Assembly: GCA_963847595.1 (NCBI GenBank) | Contig: CAWKAJ010000002.1 | Span: forward strand, 1,684,547 to 1,748,546 | Direction of reading: 5' to 3' | DNA length: 64,000 nt | Source: JACWAE01 sp963847595 | Lineage (GTDB): Bacteria; Chloroflexota; Dehalococcoidia; SZUA-161 | In this document: positions 27,805-36,926 of the stretch, piece by piece | How the letters are laid out: each line of letters begins with the position of its first letter | How positions within the stretch are numbered: position 1 is the stretch's first letter | Translations under genes and position numbers: made by a program | Notes under the pieces: generated by a model | Told to the model about the DNA's origin: nothing | Databases searched by the model: none | What the model saw: only the letters and a program-made list of their open reading frames with translations

Positions 27805-29580
27805 TTAGGGAGCCCGAGTTGTGAAGGAGATTCCCAGTCTCTCGCTCAAATATTCTTTTAATACATACACCTTTATATTATTTGCTGCTAACACGGGTGG
27901 TGCCAATAGCATGTAGATGTTGTGCCCTTGCTTATCCTTGCTAATTTGTAGACTTCGCTCCTGTCCGGCCAAATCGCGAACTTTTGCACCATTTTCAAGA
28001 TTGCATTCCCAGCACACAATAGCAGCAAGGCGCGCAAATGTATGATCCCTGAACTCATGTGTCAAAGCTTTCTTAAATTCAACATATCGCAGGTTCCCTT
28101 TTTGTAGTCCACCTGCGGTCGATTCTAATACGCACAAAGCATCGATTCCTCTGCTAGTGCTATAGTCTACAATTTTAAACTCAAAGAGATCTGGCTCCAG
28201 CGCCGCCATTACAGAAAAGATCGTCAAGACTTCAACTTCCTGACGGGGTTCTAGCAGGACTACCGATGGGCACTGCGCAGGCTTGTATTGTGCATTGCGC
28301 TTCTTCTTAGCATAATCGTACCGCTTTTCAACATCAGCTTTCTCTTCTTCTTGCGTACGATCTATTACACCTCGCTCTTTCGTGAAATCTATTTCGTCCT
28401 CATATGCCTTAAACTCAGGACTTGTCTTAATACGTGTCTCAAATAACTTCTTCACAGTATCATGTACCTTTGCTAGAAACAATTGGTCTGTATTCCCTAT
28501 GCTTGCCCTATTTGCTGTTAAATCAAAGTCTTGACAATTCACGAATGAGTGATATAGCGTCCATTCGCTTTTTTCCGCAATCCATTCGCTAACCCTCTGA
28601 CTTGGAGGCAGCGGTACATAATCTTTGCAGACGTAGAGCCCATATCTGCTGGATACGGTATAATGCCAGCTCTCCGGTGGCCTGCCAGGTCGGGTCAACA
28701 TTGTATTATATTGTCTCTTCACTGAATCTCCTTCGAGATAGAAAACCATATTTAGGTTGCTGCTTGGGTAACCATCTATAGGTTCCGAGGATAACACCCA
28801 TTTATTCACATAGTACCTTGGCCACGAGTCCTGGCATTTTTGCTGCAACTCCCTAATATTGTTGGACACCGGAGGGAATTCATGCCCGAAAGAAATCGCC
28901 TCGGGCTCATTTCTCCCGAGGCCTTGCAAGTGCAATATCTTGCCTTTATGGGTTAGTATTCCGAGCTCAAGTTCAACAGAGCCAAACTTTGTGAACCACT
29001 GAACATAGTCTTTTAATACTTCATGGCGAAAGACCTCCTTACTACGAGCATGATAACCATTGATTGTTATCTCAGTAAAACTTGGTCTGCCTTGACCGGA
29101 TCCTTCTGCATACTCGTACTTAGGTATCTTTTCTTTCATGAGAGTATTAATAGGTTCTTTCATCTCCGCTATCACATTCCAATCGGTCCCGTCACTTTCC
29201 TTAGCGATGCTTTCTACCTCCAGCAGTCTACATTTCCAAAATGTCTTTGTGCCGTGTCCTTTTTCTCCTACCTTTCCACCCACTTTCTTACCAAATTTAT
29301 CTCTTTGAAATCCCGGGGAGTCCGCGAGGTTCCAAAATGCGGAGAACCTTCCTCTGTTCAGTCCTAGGCCGTCATCCCATATTTTAATGACGAGTTCTTT
29401 GTCTGCCCTGTCTGCATTCTCATTCACCGTGATTCTGATATTCTTGGCACCCCAATCAAGAGCATTACTAATACCCTCCCGTAGGACTTCTCTTGGGTCT
29501 GTGAAGTTTTCAACGATCTCTCTAAATGCTCTAGCCTCCTTTACCTCTGGAGTGCCTACTCGTCTTTCAGACATCTCCAT
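27805..29580 (-). CDS. Large GHKL (Hsp90/MORC-like) ATPase with possible nuclease-like tail
   Basis: 591 residues. The N-terminal 170 residues are a GHKL ATPase: N-box EVLREGISNALDWG (Asn39), G1 IWDDGLGL (69-74) and G2-like VGEKGHGTKT (104-113). It lacks HisKA or MutL features and looks closer to MORC/Hsp90 ATPases. The C-terminal 150 residues contain GIDALCVL, then RYVEFKKAL, a spacing compatible with a PD-(D/E)xK fold; this is a weak pattern. AAGGAGG before ATG 29580 sets the start. The function is unknown; a defence or DNA-handling role is possible. The next gene upstream is a small membrane-anchored winged-helix protein. Confidence 0.8.
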   Translation of the reverse strand: MEMSERRVGTPEVKEARAFREIVENFTDPREVLREGISNALDWGAKNIRITVNENADRADKELVIKIWDDGLGLNRGRFSAFWNLADSPGFQRDKFGKKVGGKVGEKGHGTKTFWKCRLLEVESIAKESDGTDWNVIAEMKEPINTLMKEKIPKYEYAEGSGQGRPSFTEITINGYHARSKEVFRHEVLKDYVQWFTKFGSVELELGILTHKGKILHLQGLGRNEPEAISFGHEFPPVSNNIRELQQKCQDSWPRYYVNKWVLSSEPIDGYPSSNLNMVFYLEGDSVKRQYNTMLTRPGRPPESWHYTVSSRYGLYVCKDYVPLPPSQRVSEWIAEKSEWTLYHSFVNCQDFDLTANRASIGNTDQLFLAKVHDTVKKLFETRIKTSPEFKAYEDEIDFTKERGVIDRTQEEEKADVEKRYDYAKKKRNAQYKPAQCPSVVLLEPRQEVEVLTIFSVMAALEPDLFEFKIVDYSTSRGIDALCVLESTAGGLQKGNLRYVEFKKALTHEFRDHTFARLAAIVCWECNLENGAKVRDLAGQERSLQISKDKQGHNIYMLLAPPVLAANNIKVYVLKEYLSERLGISFTTRAP

Positions 29581-29844
29581 CACGTCCTCCTTACGGTGCC
29601 TTTGCGGGGGCATCTGAATAATCCATACTTCGAATTTCTTATAAGAGACATTTTTTATATCCTATCATATTATCTGCATTCAAGACAAGTACAAGCGAGA
29701 CATATTTTTCGTATTTACAGCGTTCTCATATTTCTTGAATCGTTTACAATACATTGCACTGGGGAAACAGCTTTGGGGACACGAGAGGATCAATTTACTC
29801 AGCAACGAGTACAGTATACTTGTCTATGGTTCTCGACTCGTCTA

Positions 29845-30246
29845 CTAAGGCCTCCACTGTCCAGTAACATACGCTACTATCAAACCAGCAATCACAGCAA
29901 TAAAAATCCCGACAAGTATCTTCTTAGGAGTGACATATTTCCCAATTTTGGTACCTGCATTGGATTCTGTGATTTTCTTCATGACAGATTCAACATAATC
30001 TCGACCTTTTTGAGTTATGATGATATTTTTACCACTTCCAGGAATGTTTTTACCAATTCGAGCAACGAACCCGAAATTCTCCAGATCATGGACTTGTGAG
30101 TAAATAAACCCAAAACGTTCACCCGCCTTTTTCCCGAGTATCTTCTCAGGTATACCTATTAAAGAAAGTTGAGGATTCCTTTCACACTCTTGGTACAAAA
30201 CTTTCAGCACTTCAAAGGATTTCTCATCCGGCTGCTCTTCATTCAT
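29845..30246 (-). CDS. Winged-helix-like protein with C-terminal membrane anchor
   Basis: 133 residues. Residues about 10-90 are consistent with a winged helix (EVLKVLYQECERNPQLSLIG, then GFVARIGK and the wing IIITQKGRDYVESV). A single hydrophobic segment ILVGIFIAVIAGLIVAYVTG lies near 110-129, so the domain would face the cytoplasm from a tail anchor. It is upstream of the GHKL ATPase on the same strand with 264 bases between, so co-transcription is possible but not shown. No family name is certain. Confidence 0.7.
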   Translation of the reverse strand: MNEEQPDEKSFEVLKVLYQECERNPQLSLIGIPEKILGKKAGERFGFIYSQVHDLENFGFVARIGKNIPGSGKNIIITQKGRDYVESVMKKITESNAGTKIGKYVTPKKILVGIFIAVIAGLIVAYVTGQWRP

Positions 30247-30363
30247 GAGTGACTACTCTTGCTTTCTTTTTGTGTTCTTCTATAATTTGAGAGACATTCT
30301 AAGTCTATTGCATCCATTTAGCAAGAAGTCTATGCAAACAAATGTAGAGTGTCCCTCCCGCGT

Positions 30364-30392
30364 TTGACATCCGCCTCGTTGTGTGGTTAACT
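30364..30392 (+). promoter_or_regulatory. Possible promoter for the DUF503-helicase operon
   Basis: TTGACA at 30364-30369, a 17-base spacer and the weaker TTAACT at 30387-30392. About 35 bases of leader remain before the ATG at 30434. Confidence 0.4.
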
Positions 30393-30433
30393 GAGCACGG
30401 ATGGGTTAGCTTGCGGGGTTCCTCTTTTTTAAC

Positions 30434-30727
30434 ATGAACATCGGTGCCTTGAGGGTCAGGCTTCGCATCCCGGAAAACCATTCTCTCAAGGGCAAGAGAA
30501 TGGTGCTCAGGTCTGTCACCTCTCAGGTGAAGAATAAGTTCAACGTCTCTATCGCTGAGATCGAGGACCAGGACATGTGGCAGGTGGCTACCCTGGGCAT
30601 AACCTGCGTCAGCAACGACAGCCGACATGTAAATGAGGTTCTCTCCCACGTGATGAACTTCATCGAGACCGTCAGGGGCGATGCCGAGGTCCTGGACTAT
30701 GAGATCGAGCTCCTGAATGCCCTCTAA
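30434..30727 (+). CDS. DUF503 (YlxP-like) family protein
   Basis: 97 residues, typical length. The pattern LRIPENHSLKGKRMVLRSV...KFNVSIAEIEDQDMWQ is the DUF503 signature. In Firmicutes YlxP is encoded near infB and rbfA and is linked to ribosome maturation; that context is absent here. The ATG has no clear ribosome site. It is followed 15 bases later by the MrfA-type helicase, so the two probably form an operon. A possible promoter (TTGACA, 17 bases, TTAACT) is at 30364-30392. Confidence 0.88.
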   Translation: MNIGALRVRLRIPENHSLKGKRMVLRSVTSQVKNKFNVSIAEIEDQDMWQVATLGITCVSNDSRHVNEVLSHVMNFIETVRGDAEVLDYEIELLNAL

Positions 30728-30742
30728 GAGCCAGGGGAAGCG

Positions 30743-33028
30743 ATGAGTGTATCAACCTTTCTTCCCCGCCTCAAGAAGCACTCTGCCTACCGAGACCAGA
30801 TCGTCCATATCGAGCACATCGCACCCCGCGAGGCATCCCACGGCGAGCTGGACAAGCCCCTGCATCCCAAACTTCAGGAATCTCTTGAGGCAAACGGACT
30901 GTTCCCGCTCTACAGCCATCAGGCTAAGGCGGTCAACCTCGTTCGCTCGGGGAAAAATGTGGTTGTGGTCACCCCCACCGCCAGCGGCAAGACCCTCTGC
31001 TATAACATACCCGTCCTCGACACTATCCTGGCCCAGAAGGGGTGCCGAGCTTTGTATCTCTTTCCCACCAAGGCGCTGGCTCAGGACCAACTGCGCAGCC
31101 TCAGGGAACTGACCATCGAGCAAAAGATTAAGCTGAACTACTCCACCTTCGACGGCGATACGCCTCAAAACGAACGCGGCGCTATCAAGAGGTCGGCGGA
31201 GATCGTGCTCTCCAACCCCGACATGGTGCACCTTGGCATCATGCCTAACCACAGCGCGTGGAAGGAATTCTTCTCGCGTCTGAGGTATGTCGTGATAGAC
31301 GAGGCGCACGTCTACCGCGGCGTCTTCGGCTCCCATGTGGCCAACGTGGTACGCCGTCTCAAGCGCCTCTGCGCCTGCTACGGCTCCAGCCCGCAGTTCA
31401 TCCTCTGCACCGCTACCATCGCCAATCCTCTGGAGCACGTGGAGAGGCTGACCGGGCTCCCCTTCGAGGTAGTCGCCGAGGACGGCTCGCCTCACGGGGG
31501 CAAGGAGTTTGTCTTCTGGAACCCGCCTATCATCGACGAGGCGAAGTCGGCGCGGCGCAGTCCCAACAGTGAAGCTACCCTGCTTCTCACCGAGCTCATG
31601 AAACGCAACATCCGCAGCCTCGCCTTCACCCGCAGCCGCCGACTCACCGAGCTTATCTATATGTATGTGCGCGACCAGCTTAAGAAGGATGCGCCGAAGC
31701 TGGCGGACAAGGTCAAGCCCTACCGAGCCGGCTACATGGCCGAGGACAGGCGTCAGATAGAGCGCGAGCTGTTCGACGGGAAGCTTCTGGCTGCGGTGGC
31801 GACCACCGCGCTGGAGCTGGGGGTGGATATCGGAGATTTGGACGCCACCATACTGACCGGTTATCCGGGAAGTATCGCCAGCACCTGGCAGCAGGCGGGG
31901 CGGAGCGGGCGGGGCAAAGAGGACTCGATTAGCTTCCTCATCGGCCTGGACAACCCCCTCGACCAGTACCTCATGCGCCATCCCGAGTTCTTCTTCGGCA
32001 AGAGCCATGAGAACGCCTTGATTAACCCCGATAACATCCATATCCTCAAGCCGCACGTGCTCTGCGCTGCCTGGGAGATGCCCCTGACTGACGGCGAGGC
32101 CAGGCTGTTCGGGGACAACTTCAGCCAGGCTGTGGACGAGCTTGAGAGAACGGGTCTGCTGCGCAAGCGCAGGGGACATTGGTATCCCGCGCCGAGTGTG
32201 ACTTATCCCGCCGAGGAGATAAATATCCGTTCCACCTCTTCGCATAACTATAACCTGGTGGATGCCACCAGCGGCGTCCTTCTGGAGACGATCGAGGAGG
32301 CCAATGCCTTCTTCCAGATACACCCCGGCGCCATCTATCTGCATCAGGGCGAATCGTACCTGGTTACCAAGCTGGACCTGCTGGGGCGCACCGCTTCGGC
32401 AGTGCCCACAGATGCACCGTACTACACCCAGACCAAGGATTTGACCGACATCAGCATAGTCAAGACCAGGCTCAGAAAGACTGTGGGTGGGCTGGGAGTG
32501 TATCTGGGCGAAGTGGAGGTCACCACCACCGTGGTCGGCTTCAAGAAGAAGCGCATCTTCACGGAGGAGGTGCTGGGCGAGGAGCCGCTGGATTTGCCGC
32601 CGCACACTTTCCCTACGGTATCGCTGTGGTTCGACATACCTCCAAACATGCAGAACAAGCTGGCGAAGCAGGGATTGGACTTCGCCGGAGGGCTGCATGC
32701 CACGGAGCACGCCGCTATAGCCCTGCTGCCCCTGTTTGCGCTCTGCGATAGAAACGACATCGGCGGCGTCTCTACACCATTGCATCCGGATACCGGCGAG
32801 CCCCAGATATTCATTTATGATGCTTACCCCGGAGGCATCGGCATCGCTGAGAAGGGGTTCGATATAATCATGGATCTCTGGGAAGCTACGCTGAAGACGC
32901 TGAACGAGTGCCCCTGCCAGGACGGATGCCCCGGCTGCATCCAGTCGCCCAAGTGCGGCAACAACAACGAGCCCCTGGATAAGAAAGCGGCGAAGATTAT
33001 ACTGGAAGAGCTTTTAGGTAAACCCTAA
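30743..33028 (+). CDS. mrfA: DEAD/DEAH-box helicase with C-terminal DUF1998 zinc domain (MrfA/YprA type)
   Basis: 761 residues. SF2 helicase motifs: TPTASGKTL (motif I), IDEAHVYRG (II), CTATIAN (III), TTALELGVDIGDLD and QQAGRSGRG (V and VI). The C-terminal DUF1998 region ends with a four-Cys cluster CPCQDGCPGCIQSPKCG. This is the arrangement of Bacillus MrfA/YprA, a DNA helicase involved in repair of mitomycin-type damage. The partner nuclease MrfB is not adjacent. It follows the DUF503 gene by 15 bases. The start ATG has GGGGAAGCG in front. Confidence 0.9.
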   Translation: MSVSTFLPRLKKHSAYRDQIVHIEHIAPREASHGELDKPLHPKLQESLEANGLFPLYSHQAKAVNLVRSGKNVVVVTPTASGKTLCYNIPVLDTILAQKGCRALYLFPTKALAQDQLRSLRELTIEQKIKLNYSTFDGDTPQNERGAIKRSAEIVLSNPDMVHLGIMPNHSAWKEFFSRLRYVVIDEAHVYRGVFGSHVANVVRRLKRLCACYGSSPQFILCTATIANPLEHVERLTGLPFEVVAEDGSPHGGKEFVFWNPPIIDEAKSARRSPNSEATLLLTELMKRNIRSLAFTRSRRLTELIYMYVRDQLKKDAPKLADKVKPYRAGYMAEDRRQIERELFDGKLLAAVATTALELGVDIGDLDATILTGYPGSIASTWQQAGRSGRGKEDSISFLIGLDNPLDQYLMRHPEFFFGKSHENALINPDNIHILKPHVLCAAWEMPLTDGEARLFGDNFSQAVDELERTGLLRKRRGHWYPAPSVTYPAEEINIRSTSSHNYNLVDATSGVLLETIEEANAFFQIHPGAIYLHQGESYLVTKLDLLGRTASAVPTDAPYYTQTKDLTDISIVKTRLRKTVGGLGVYLGEVEVTTTVVGFKKKRIFTEEVLGEEPLDLPPHTFPTVSLWFDIPPNMQNKLAKQGLDFAGGLHATEHAAIALLPLFALCDRNDIGGVSTPLHPDTGEPQIFIYDAYPGGIGIAEKGFDIIMDLWEATLKTLNECPCQDGCPGCIQSPKCGNNNEPLDKKAAKIILEELLGKP

Positions 33029-33150
33029 ACTCTAAATCCGAAATCCTAGACAAATTCAAAACACAAAAACTCCAAACATTTACAAAATTTGAATTTGGGA
33101 AATTCAATATTGTTTAGAAATTAGAAATTCGAATTTAGAGCTTTTACGAG

Positions 33151-33882
33151 ATGTCGCCCAAATACTACGTAGGCACCAGCGGCTGGCACTATGAACACTG
33201 GCGGGGGCGGTTCTATCCTGTTGAACTCCCCAAATCGAAGTGGCTGGAGTTCTATGCCCGTTCCTTCACCACGGTTGAGCTTAACAACAGCTTCTACCAT
33301 CTGCCCTCGGAGAAGGCGTTCGCTAACTGGCGTGACTCCTCACCGCAGGGCTTCGTTTATGCCGTGAAGGTGAGCAGGTTTATTACCCACATTAAGAAGC
33401 TGAGGAACGTCGAGGAGGCGCTGGACAAGTTTCTGGAGAGAGCGAGGCTTTTGGCCAAGAAGCTGGGGCCTTTGCTTTATCAGCTTCCGCCCGGTATGCA
33501 CCGCAACGATGCGGTGCTGGAGGCGTTTCTGTCCATGCTGCCCCGCGACCTGAGCCACGTTTTCGAGTTTCGCCACGAGTCCTGGCTGGACAAGGGGGTA
33601 TTCGGCCTGCTGCGAAAATATAACGCAGGCTTCTGCATCTACGACATGCCTGACCTCACCACGCCGCTCGAGGCCACCGCCGATTTTGTCTATGTCCGCT
33701 TCCACGGCAGCACCTCGCTCTACGGCGGCTCTTATTCCGATGAGGAGCTCAGTGGCTGGGCAAAGGATATCTCAAAGCTATCGCGGGGCAAAAAAGCAGT
33801 CTACGTCTACTTCAACAACGATGCCGAGGCCTTCGCAGTACAGAATGCGCTCACGCTAGGGCAGAAGCTGAAGGAGCTATAA
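33151..33882 (+). CDS. DUF72 domain-containing protein
   Basis: 243 residues, full length for the TIM-barrel-like DUF72 family. Clear signatures are YVGTSGWHYEHWRGRFYP at the N-terminus, ELNNSFYHLP, FEFRHESW in the middle and YVRFHGS near the end. The biochemical role of the family is not settled; nuclease or metal-dependent activity has been proposed by fold. An AT-rich gap of 120 bases separates it from the helicase. It is convergent with the LOG gene. Confidence 0.88.
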   Translation: MSPKYYVGTSGWHYEHWRGRFYPVELPKSKWLEFYARSFTTVELNNSFYHLPSEKAFANWRDSSPQGFVYAVKVSRFITHIKKLRNVEEALDKFLERARLLAKKLGPLLYQLPPGMHRNDAVLEAFLSMLPRDLSHVFEFRHESWLDKGVFGLLRKYNAGFCIYDMPDLTTPLEATADFVYVRFHGSTSLYGGSYSDEELSGWAKDISKLSRGKKAVYVYFNNDAEAFAVQNALTLGQKLKEL

Positions 33883-33889
33883 AAAGTAG

Positions 33890-33909
33890 GGGCGGTTCGC
33901 GAACCGCCC
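33890..33909. terminator. Palindromic hairpin between convergent genes
   Basis: Perfect palindrome GGGCGGTTCGCGAACCGCCC, followed on the plus strand by AAAAAG and on the minus strand by CTACTTTTT. It can therefore end the LOG gene transcript on the minus strand. It also belongs to the AGGGGC dispersed palindrome family. Confidence 0.55.
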
Positions 33910-33922
33910 AAAAAGATTATCT

Positions 33923-34624
33923 TTAGAAGACGTTAAGCAGCCACTCTCCCAGGGCTTTCTTGCCCACAATCTCCTGTTTGTGATACCAGCTTCTGACAAT
34001 GTCGGCGACCCCCTTCGGGGTGTCACAGACCCGGAGCAGGTCGAGGTCCTCCGGGGAGATGTATCCTTGAGCTAAAGTGTAGCTCTGCAACCAGTCCAGG
34101 AAGCCCTTCCAGTAAGCGCTGCTGAACAGTATCACGGGGAAGGGCCTTATTTTGTGAGTCTGCATCAGGGTCAGGACTTCCGTCAGCTCGTCCAGTGTCC
34201 CCAGGCCGCCGGGCATTATCACAAAAGCCAAAGCGTATTTGACCAGCATCACCTTGCGTACGAAGAAGTGATGGAAGGTTATGGACTTATTAGTATATTC
34301 ATTGCAGAACTGTTCCTCGGGCAGTTCGATATTGAGGCCGACCGACTTGGCCCCAGCGCTGAGAGCACCTTTGTTGGCCGCTTCCATAATGCCGGGGCCG
34401 CCTCCGGTTATGACGGTGAAGCCCAGCTTGCCAAGGCGGCGGGCGATTTCCTCTGTCTTGACATAAAGCTCATCGCCCGGCTTCACCCGGGCCGAGCCGT
34501 ATATGGTCACCGCTGGTTCCACACTGGTGAGCGTGTCGAAACCCTCCACCAACTCTCCGATGATGCGGAACATGCGCCAGGACTCTTCTTTGGCTAATTC
34601 GTTTATCTCATATCCCTGTTCCAT
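33923..34624 (-). CDS. LOG family protein (TIGR00730-type)
   Basis: 233 residues. It has the two LOG motifs: GGGPGIMEAANKGA (about 76-89) and PGGLGTLDELTEVL (about 138-151). LOG proteins release free base or ribose phosphate from nucleoside 5'-monophosphates in the cytokinin-activating reaction; older records call them lysine decarboxylases. The bacterial role is uncertain. TGGAGGG precedes ATG 34624. A second, more distant LOG-type protein lies at 39021. Confidence 0.9.
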   Translation of the reverse strand: MEQGYEINELAKEESWRMFRIIGELVEGFDTLTSVEPAVTIYGSARVKPGDELYVKTEEIARRLGKLGFTVITGGGPGIMEAANKGALSAGAKSVGLNIELPEEQFCNEYTNKSITFHHFFVRKVMLVKYALAFVIMPGGLGTLDELTEVLTLMQTHKIRPFPVILFSSAYWKGFLDWLQSYTLAQGYISPEDLDLLRVCDTPKGVADIVRSWYHKQEIVGKKALGEWLLNVF

Positions 34625-34733
34625 ATTGCCCTCCAGTAACCAGATAATACCACATCGGGAGACAAAACTGCCAGGATTCGCAGGGACGTTCGAGATTCGT
34701 AGGTGCGGTGAATTATTATCAAGTTACGTTATC

Positions 34734-34762
34734 TTGACTCGGATGACGATGTCATCTAGGAT
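34734..34762 (+). promoter_or_regulatory. Sigma70-type promoter
   Basis: TTGACT at 34734-34739, 17-base spacer, TAGGAT at 34757-34762. The spacer contains the palindrome GATGACGATGTCATC, which could be an operator. It drives the small gene at 34828. Confidence 0.5.
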
Positions 34763-34827
34763 TGCAGGTGGTACTTTAGTATGGGTACTATGGTTTTGCC
34801 GACTCAGTACGATAGGGTTAGTGCACG

Positions 34828-35166
34828 ATGAAAGCAACGATTAGCCACCTCGATGTCCTGGAAGATACCCTGTGGGAGGGCGAAGCCCTCAGTGCCTCTC
34901 GCGAAGGCAAGAAGGGTGCGCTGGTTATCCGGGGAAGCAAGGTTAACAGCAATGCCTTAACCGCAGTCGTCACCAGCATGGTAGGAAGGCACCAGCTCAC
35001 AGTCGAAATCGAGGGCAATGAAACGGGTTGTCTGGTGTGGCGGGGTCAGGTGGGCAGCGCAGAATTTCATACGTTCGGGCCGGACCAATTGGAATGTTCC
35101 CTGGTCATGCTATTGGACGACTGGTTCAGTATTGTCCACAAGTTCACCAAGTTCTCCTCTTCTTAA
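34828..35166 (+). CDS. Hypothetical protein, 112 aa
   Basis: 112 residues, soluble, no membrane segment or Cys cluster. The sequence alternates short strands and turns (HQLTVEIEGNETGCLVWRG) and ends with an amphipathic helix (SLVMLLDDWFSIVHKFTKF). I do not recognise the family. The promoter at 34734 and an AGGG-type ribosome site support expression. It converges on the thymidylate synthase gene. Confidence 0.65.
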   Translation: MKATISHLDVLEDTLWEGEALSASREGKKGALVIRGSKVNSNALTAVVTSMVGRHQLTVEIEGNETGCLVWRGQVGSAEFHTFGPDQLECSLVMLLDDWFSIVHKFTKFSSS

Positions 35167-35176
35167 ATGGCGCGCT

Positions 35177-35830
35177 CTAAGCTCCCTCCAGCCGCGCCGC
35201 AACTTTGGCCAGCTCCCAGGTGTAGTCATATAAATGCAGCCCCTTGCTTAAAGCTATCATCTCTCCGTCCTCCACGCCTATCTCGCTGGCCACGTATTCC
35301 TTGAGAAGCTGCATACCCGCCAGGTTCGAGGGGAACCCCGCCCACAGGTCCCACGACCTGAAGTATGCTATGAAGTGCAATTTCCCGTTCATGACCCTGG
35401 TGTCTATGCCTCTCAAGCAGGGCGGGTCGGAAAGCTTGATGGATTCCCTGCTGCCCACTGCCATAAACCCCTGATTGGTGTTGTAGCCGCCCTCTTTGTA
35501 TATCCTGATCAGCTCCGGTATCTGGTCTGCCAGGTCCTCGCCGTAGGTGTACTGCTCCTTGTCAGCCTTCAGGGAGGTCATCAGGTACTGGAGGTAGTTC
35601 TCCACATATTCCATGGATGAAGGAGGCGGCACTCCCTGCGGCACGTCCGGAACTAGTGGCCGATTGCCCGGGTGTTTCACCTGGACAACGATGAAATCCA
35701 GCTCTTTTCTTTTATGCCCGACATTGCTGCCCCTGTCGATGGTATACTCGCGTCCATGTGTAAGCGTCTTGCGCAGGCAGAGGAACCAGGCCTCGGGCAG
35801 GTCTCTGGCTTCTACGGTTTCGATTCGCAT
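35177..35830 (-). CDS. Thymidylate synthase, archaeal-type ThyA-like
   Basis: 217 residues, shorter than bacterial ThyA (about 264). The catalytic Cys is in SDPPCLRG near residue 138. Family residues follow: YFRSWDLWAGFPSNLAG (Arg, Asp and Asn of the dUMP site) and GLHLYDY (His and Tyr). This pattern fits the short methanogen-type thymidylate synthase, which makes dTMP from dUMP using a folate-type or pterin one-carbon donor. Start ATG 35830 is placed 7 bases after AAGGTGG. The next gene upstream is an ArsA-like ATPase 31 bases away. Confidence 0.82.
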   Translation of the reverse strand: MRIETVEARDLPEAWFLCLRKTLTHGREYTIDRGSNVGHKRKELDFIVVQVKHPGNRPLVPDVPQGVPPPSSMEYVENYLQYLMTSLKADKEQYTYGEDLADQIPELIRIYKEGGYNTNQGFMAVGSRESIKLSDPPCLRGIDTRVMNGKLHFIAYFRSWDLWAGFPSNLAGMQLLKEYVASEIGVEDGEMIALSKGLHLYDYTWELAKVAARLEGA

Positions 35831-35860
35831 CACAGGACCACCTTGACTACAACAAGCTGG

Positions 35861-36775
35861 CTAGGGGAACAGTACCTTCTCGACCTCTTTCAGCCTCTCC
35901 CAGCCCCGAAGTTCATAGGGAAACAGGGGCACTTCGACTATCGGTATGTCCCTGTACTTGTCATAGATAATGTCGAGGTACTTCTTTTGCTGCGCGGCCT
36001 TCGTTTTCAGGAACTCCGAGTCGTCCACCTTTATCACGTTATTGATTATCAACTGTTCTACCCTGAGGCCGTACCTGCACAACTGAAAGAAAACGCTCTC
36101 CAGTTGCTCTACCGCGAGGGCCTCGGGTATGGTGACCAGCACGAACTTCACCTTGTTCCGCAGGAAATCCATCTCATCGGCGGATAGCTTTTGCCATCTG
36201 CTGACGATATTCAGTATCGGCTCTTTGCTGATATTGGCGACCTTCAACCTGGTGTAAATCCGCGGAGCCAGTTTCAGATGCTCCACCAGCATGGCCGGCG
36301 TTTGAAGTAAGGTGAGCGTTTGACCCAGCGGCGCCGTATCCCAGATGATGTTGCCCCAGTCATCCTTCAGACTCAGTTCCCTGATGTAGTCGACCATGAA
36401 CTCATCGCTGAGCCCGGGCAGGATGGATGTGGTGAATTCCACGAATTGCGGATAGTCGATGGCTACGAAGGTGGAAAAGACGTCGTAAACCTCTTTGCCG
36501 AACTTCTCGTCCCACATCTCCTCGACCTCGTCGGTGCCGAGTTCATTGATGTACAGAGAACCTTTAACCATCTGGGGTTTTTCAAATAGTGGCCTGGCGA
36601 AGATATGCGACAGCGAGGGGGTGGCATCGGTCGAGATAGCCAGGGTTTTCTGCCCTGAGGAGGCGAAGTGGAGGGCGGTTGCCGCAGCGCAGGTCGTCTT
36701 GCCCACGCCGCCCTTCCCCGAGAACATAGTGACGCTCGCCTTTGAAGAAGCAGAGTTACTCTTAGTATCGGCCAT
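35861..36775 (-). CDS. ArsA/GET3-family ATPase
   Basis: 304 residues. The deviant Walker A SGKGGVGKTTCAAATAL is near 17-33, the switch I-like STDATPSLSH follows, and IIWDTAPLGQTL is the A-type switch II. These are the hallmarks of the ArsA anion pump ATPase and GET3 group. There is no ArsB or arsenic gene nearby, and no second ATPase half, so the role may be in protein targeting rather than arsenite export. ATG 36775 behind AGGTGAG is preferred to GTG 36784. It probably shares a transcript with the thymidylate synthase. Confidence 0.85.
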   Translation of the reverse strand: MADTKSNSASSKASVTMFSGKGGVGKTTCAAATALHFASSGQKTLAISTDATPSLSHIFARPLFEKPQMVKGSLYINELGTDEVEEMWDEKFGKEVYDVFSTFVAIDYPQFVEFTTSILPGLSDEFMVDYIRELSLKDDWGNIIWDTAPLGQTLTLLQTPAMLVEHLKLAPRIYTRLKVANISKEPILNIVSRWQKLSADEMDFLRNKVKFVLVTIPEALAVEQLESVFFQLCRYGLRVEQLIINNVIKVDDSEFLKTKAAQQKKYLDIIYDKYRDIPIVEVPLFPYELRGWERLKEVEKVLFP

Positions 36776-36926
36776 TACACTCACCTGTCAGAGTCCGCCT
36801 CTATTCTACACTATAACATCGTCGGCAGAAAGGCGAACCGGAGTCTGTGGTGCAGGCCGAAAGGGTGATTTTTGAGGCAAAAGTTTGAGGCTTAGCGATT
36901 CCGAGCTGTCCTGGTGAGCCGGTTCT

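Noticed and set aside
30752..32785. Very long open frame opposite the MrfA-type helicase
   Set aside because: It mirrors the codons of a clearly real helicase, has no ribosome site and no recognisable domain. High GC at third positions gives such shadows. The same holds for the long frame opposite rpoC at 7104-8216.
36843..36926. tRNA genes in gaps
   Set aside because: I scanned intergenic stretches for cloverleaf arms with GTTCGA-type loops and saw none that fold.
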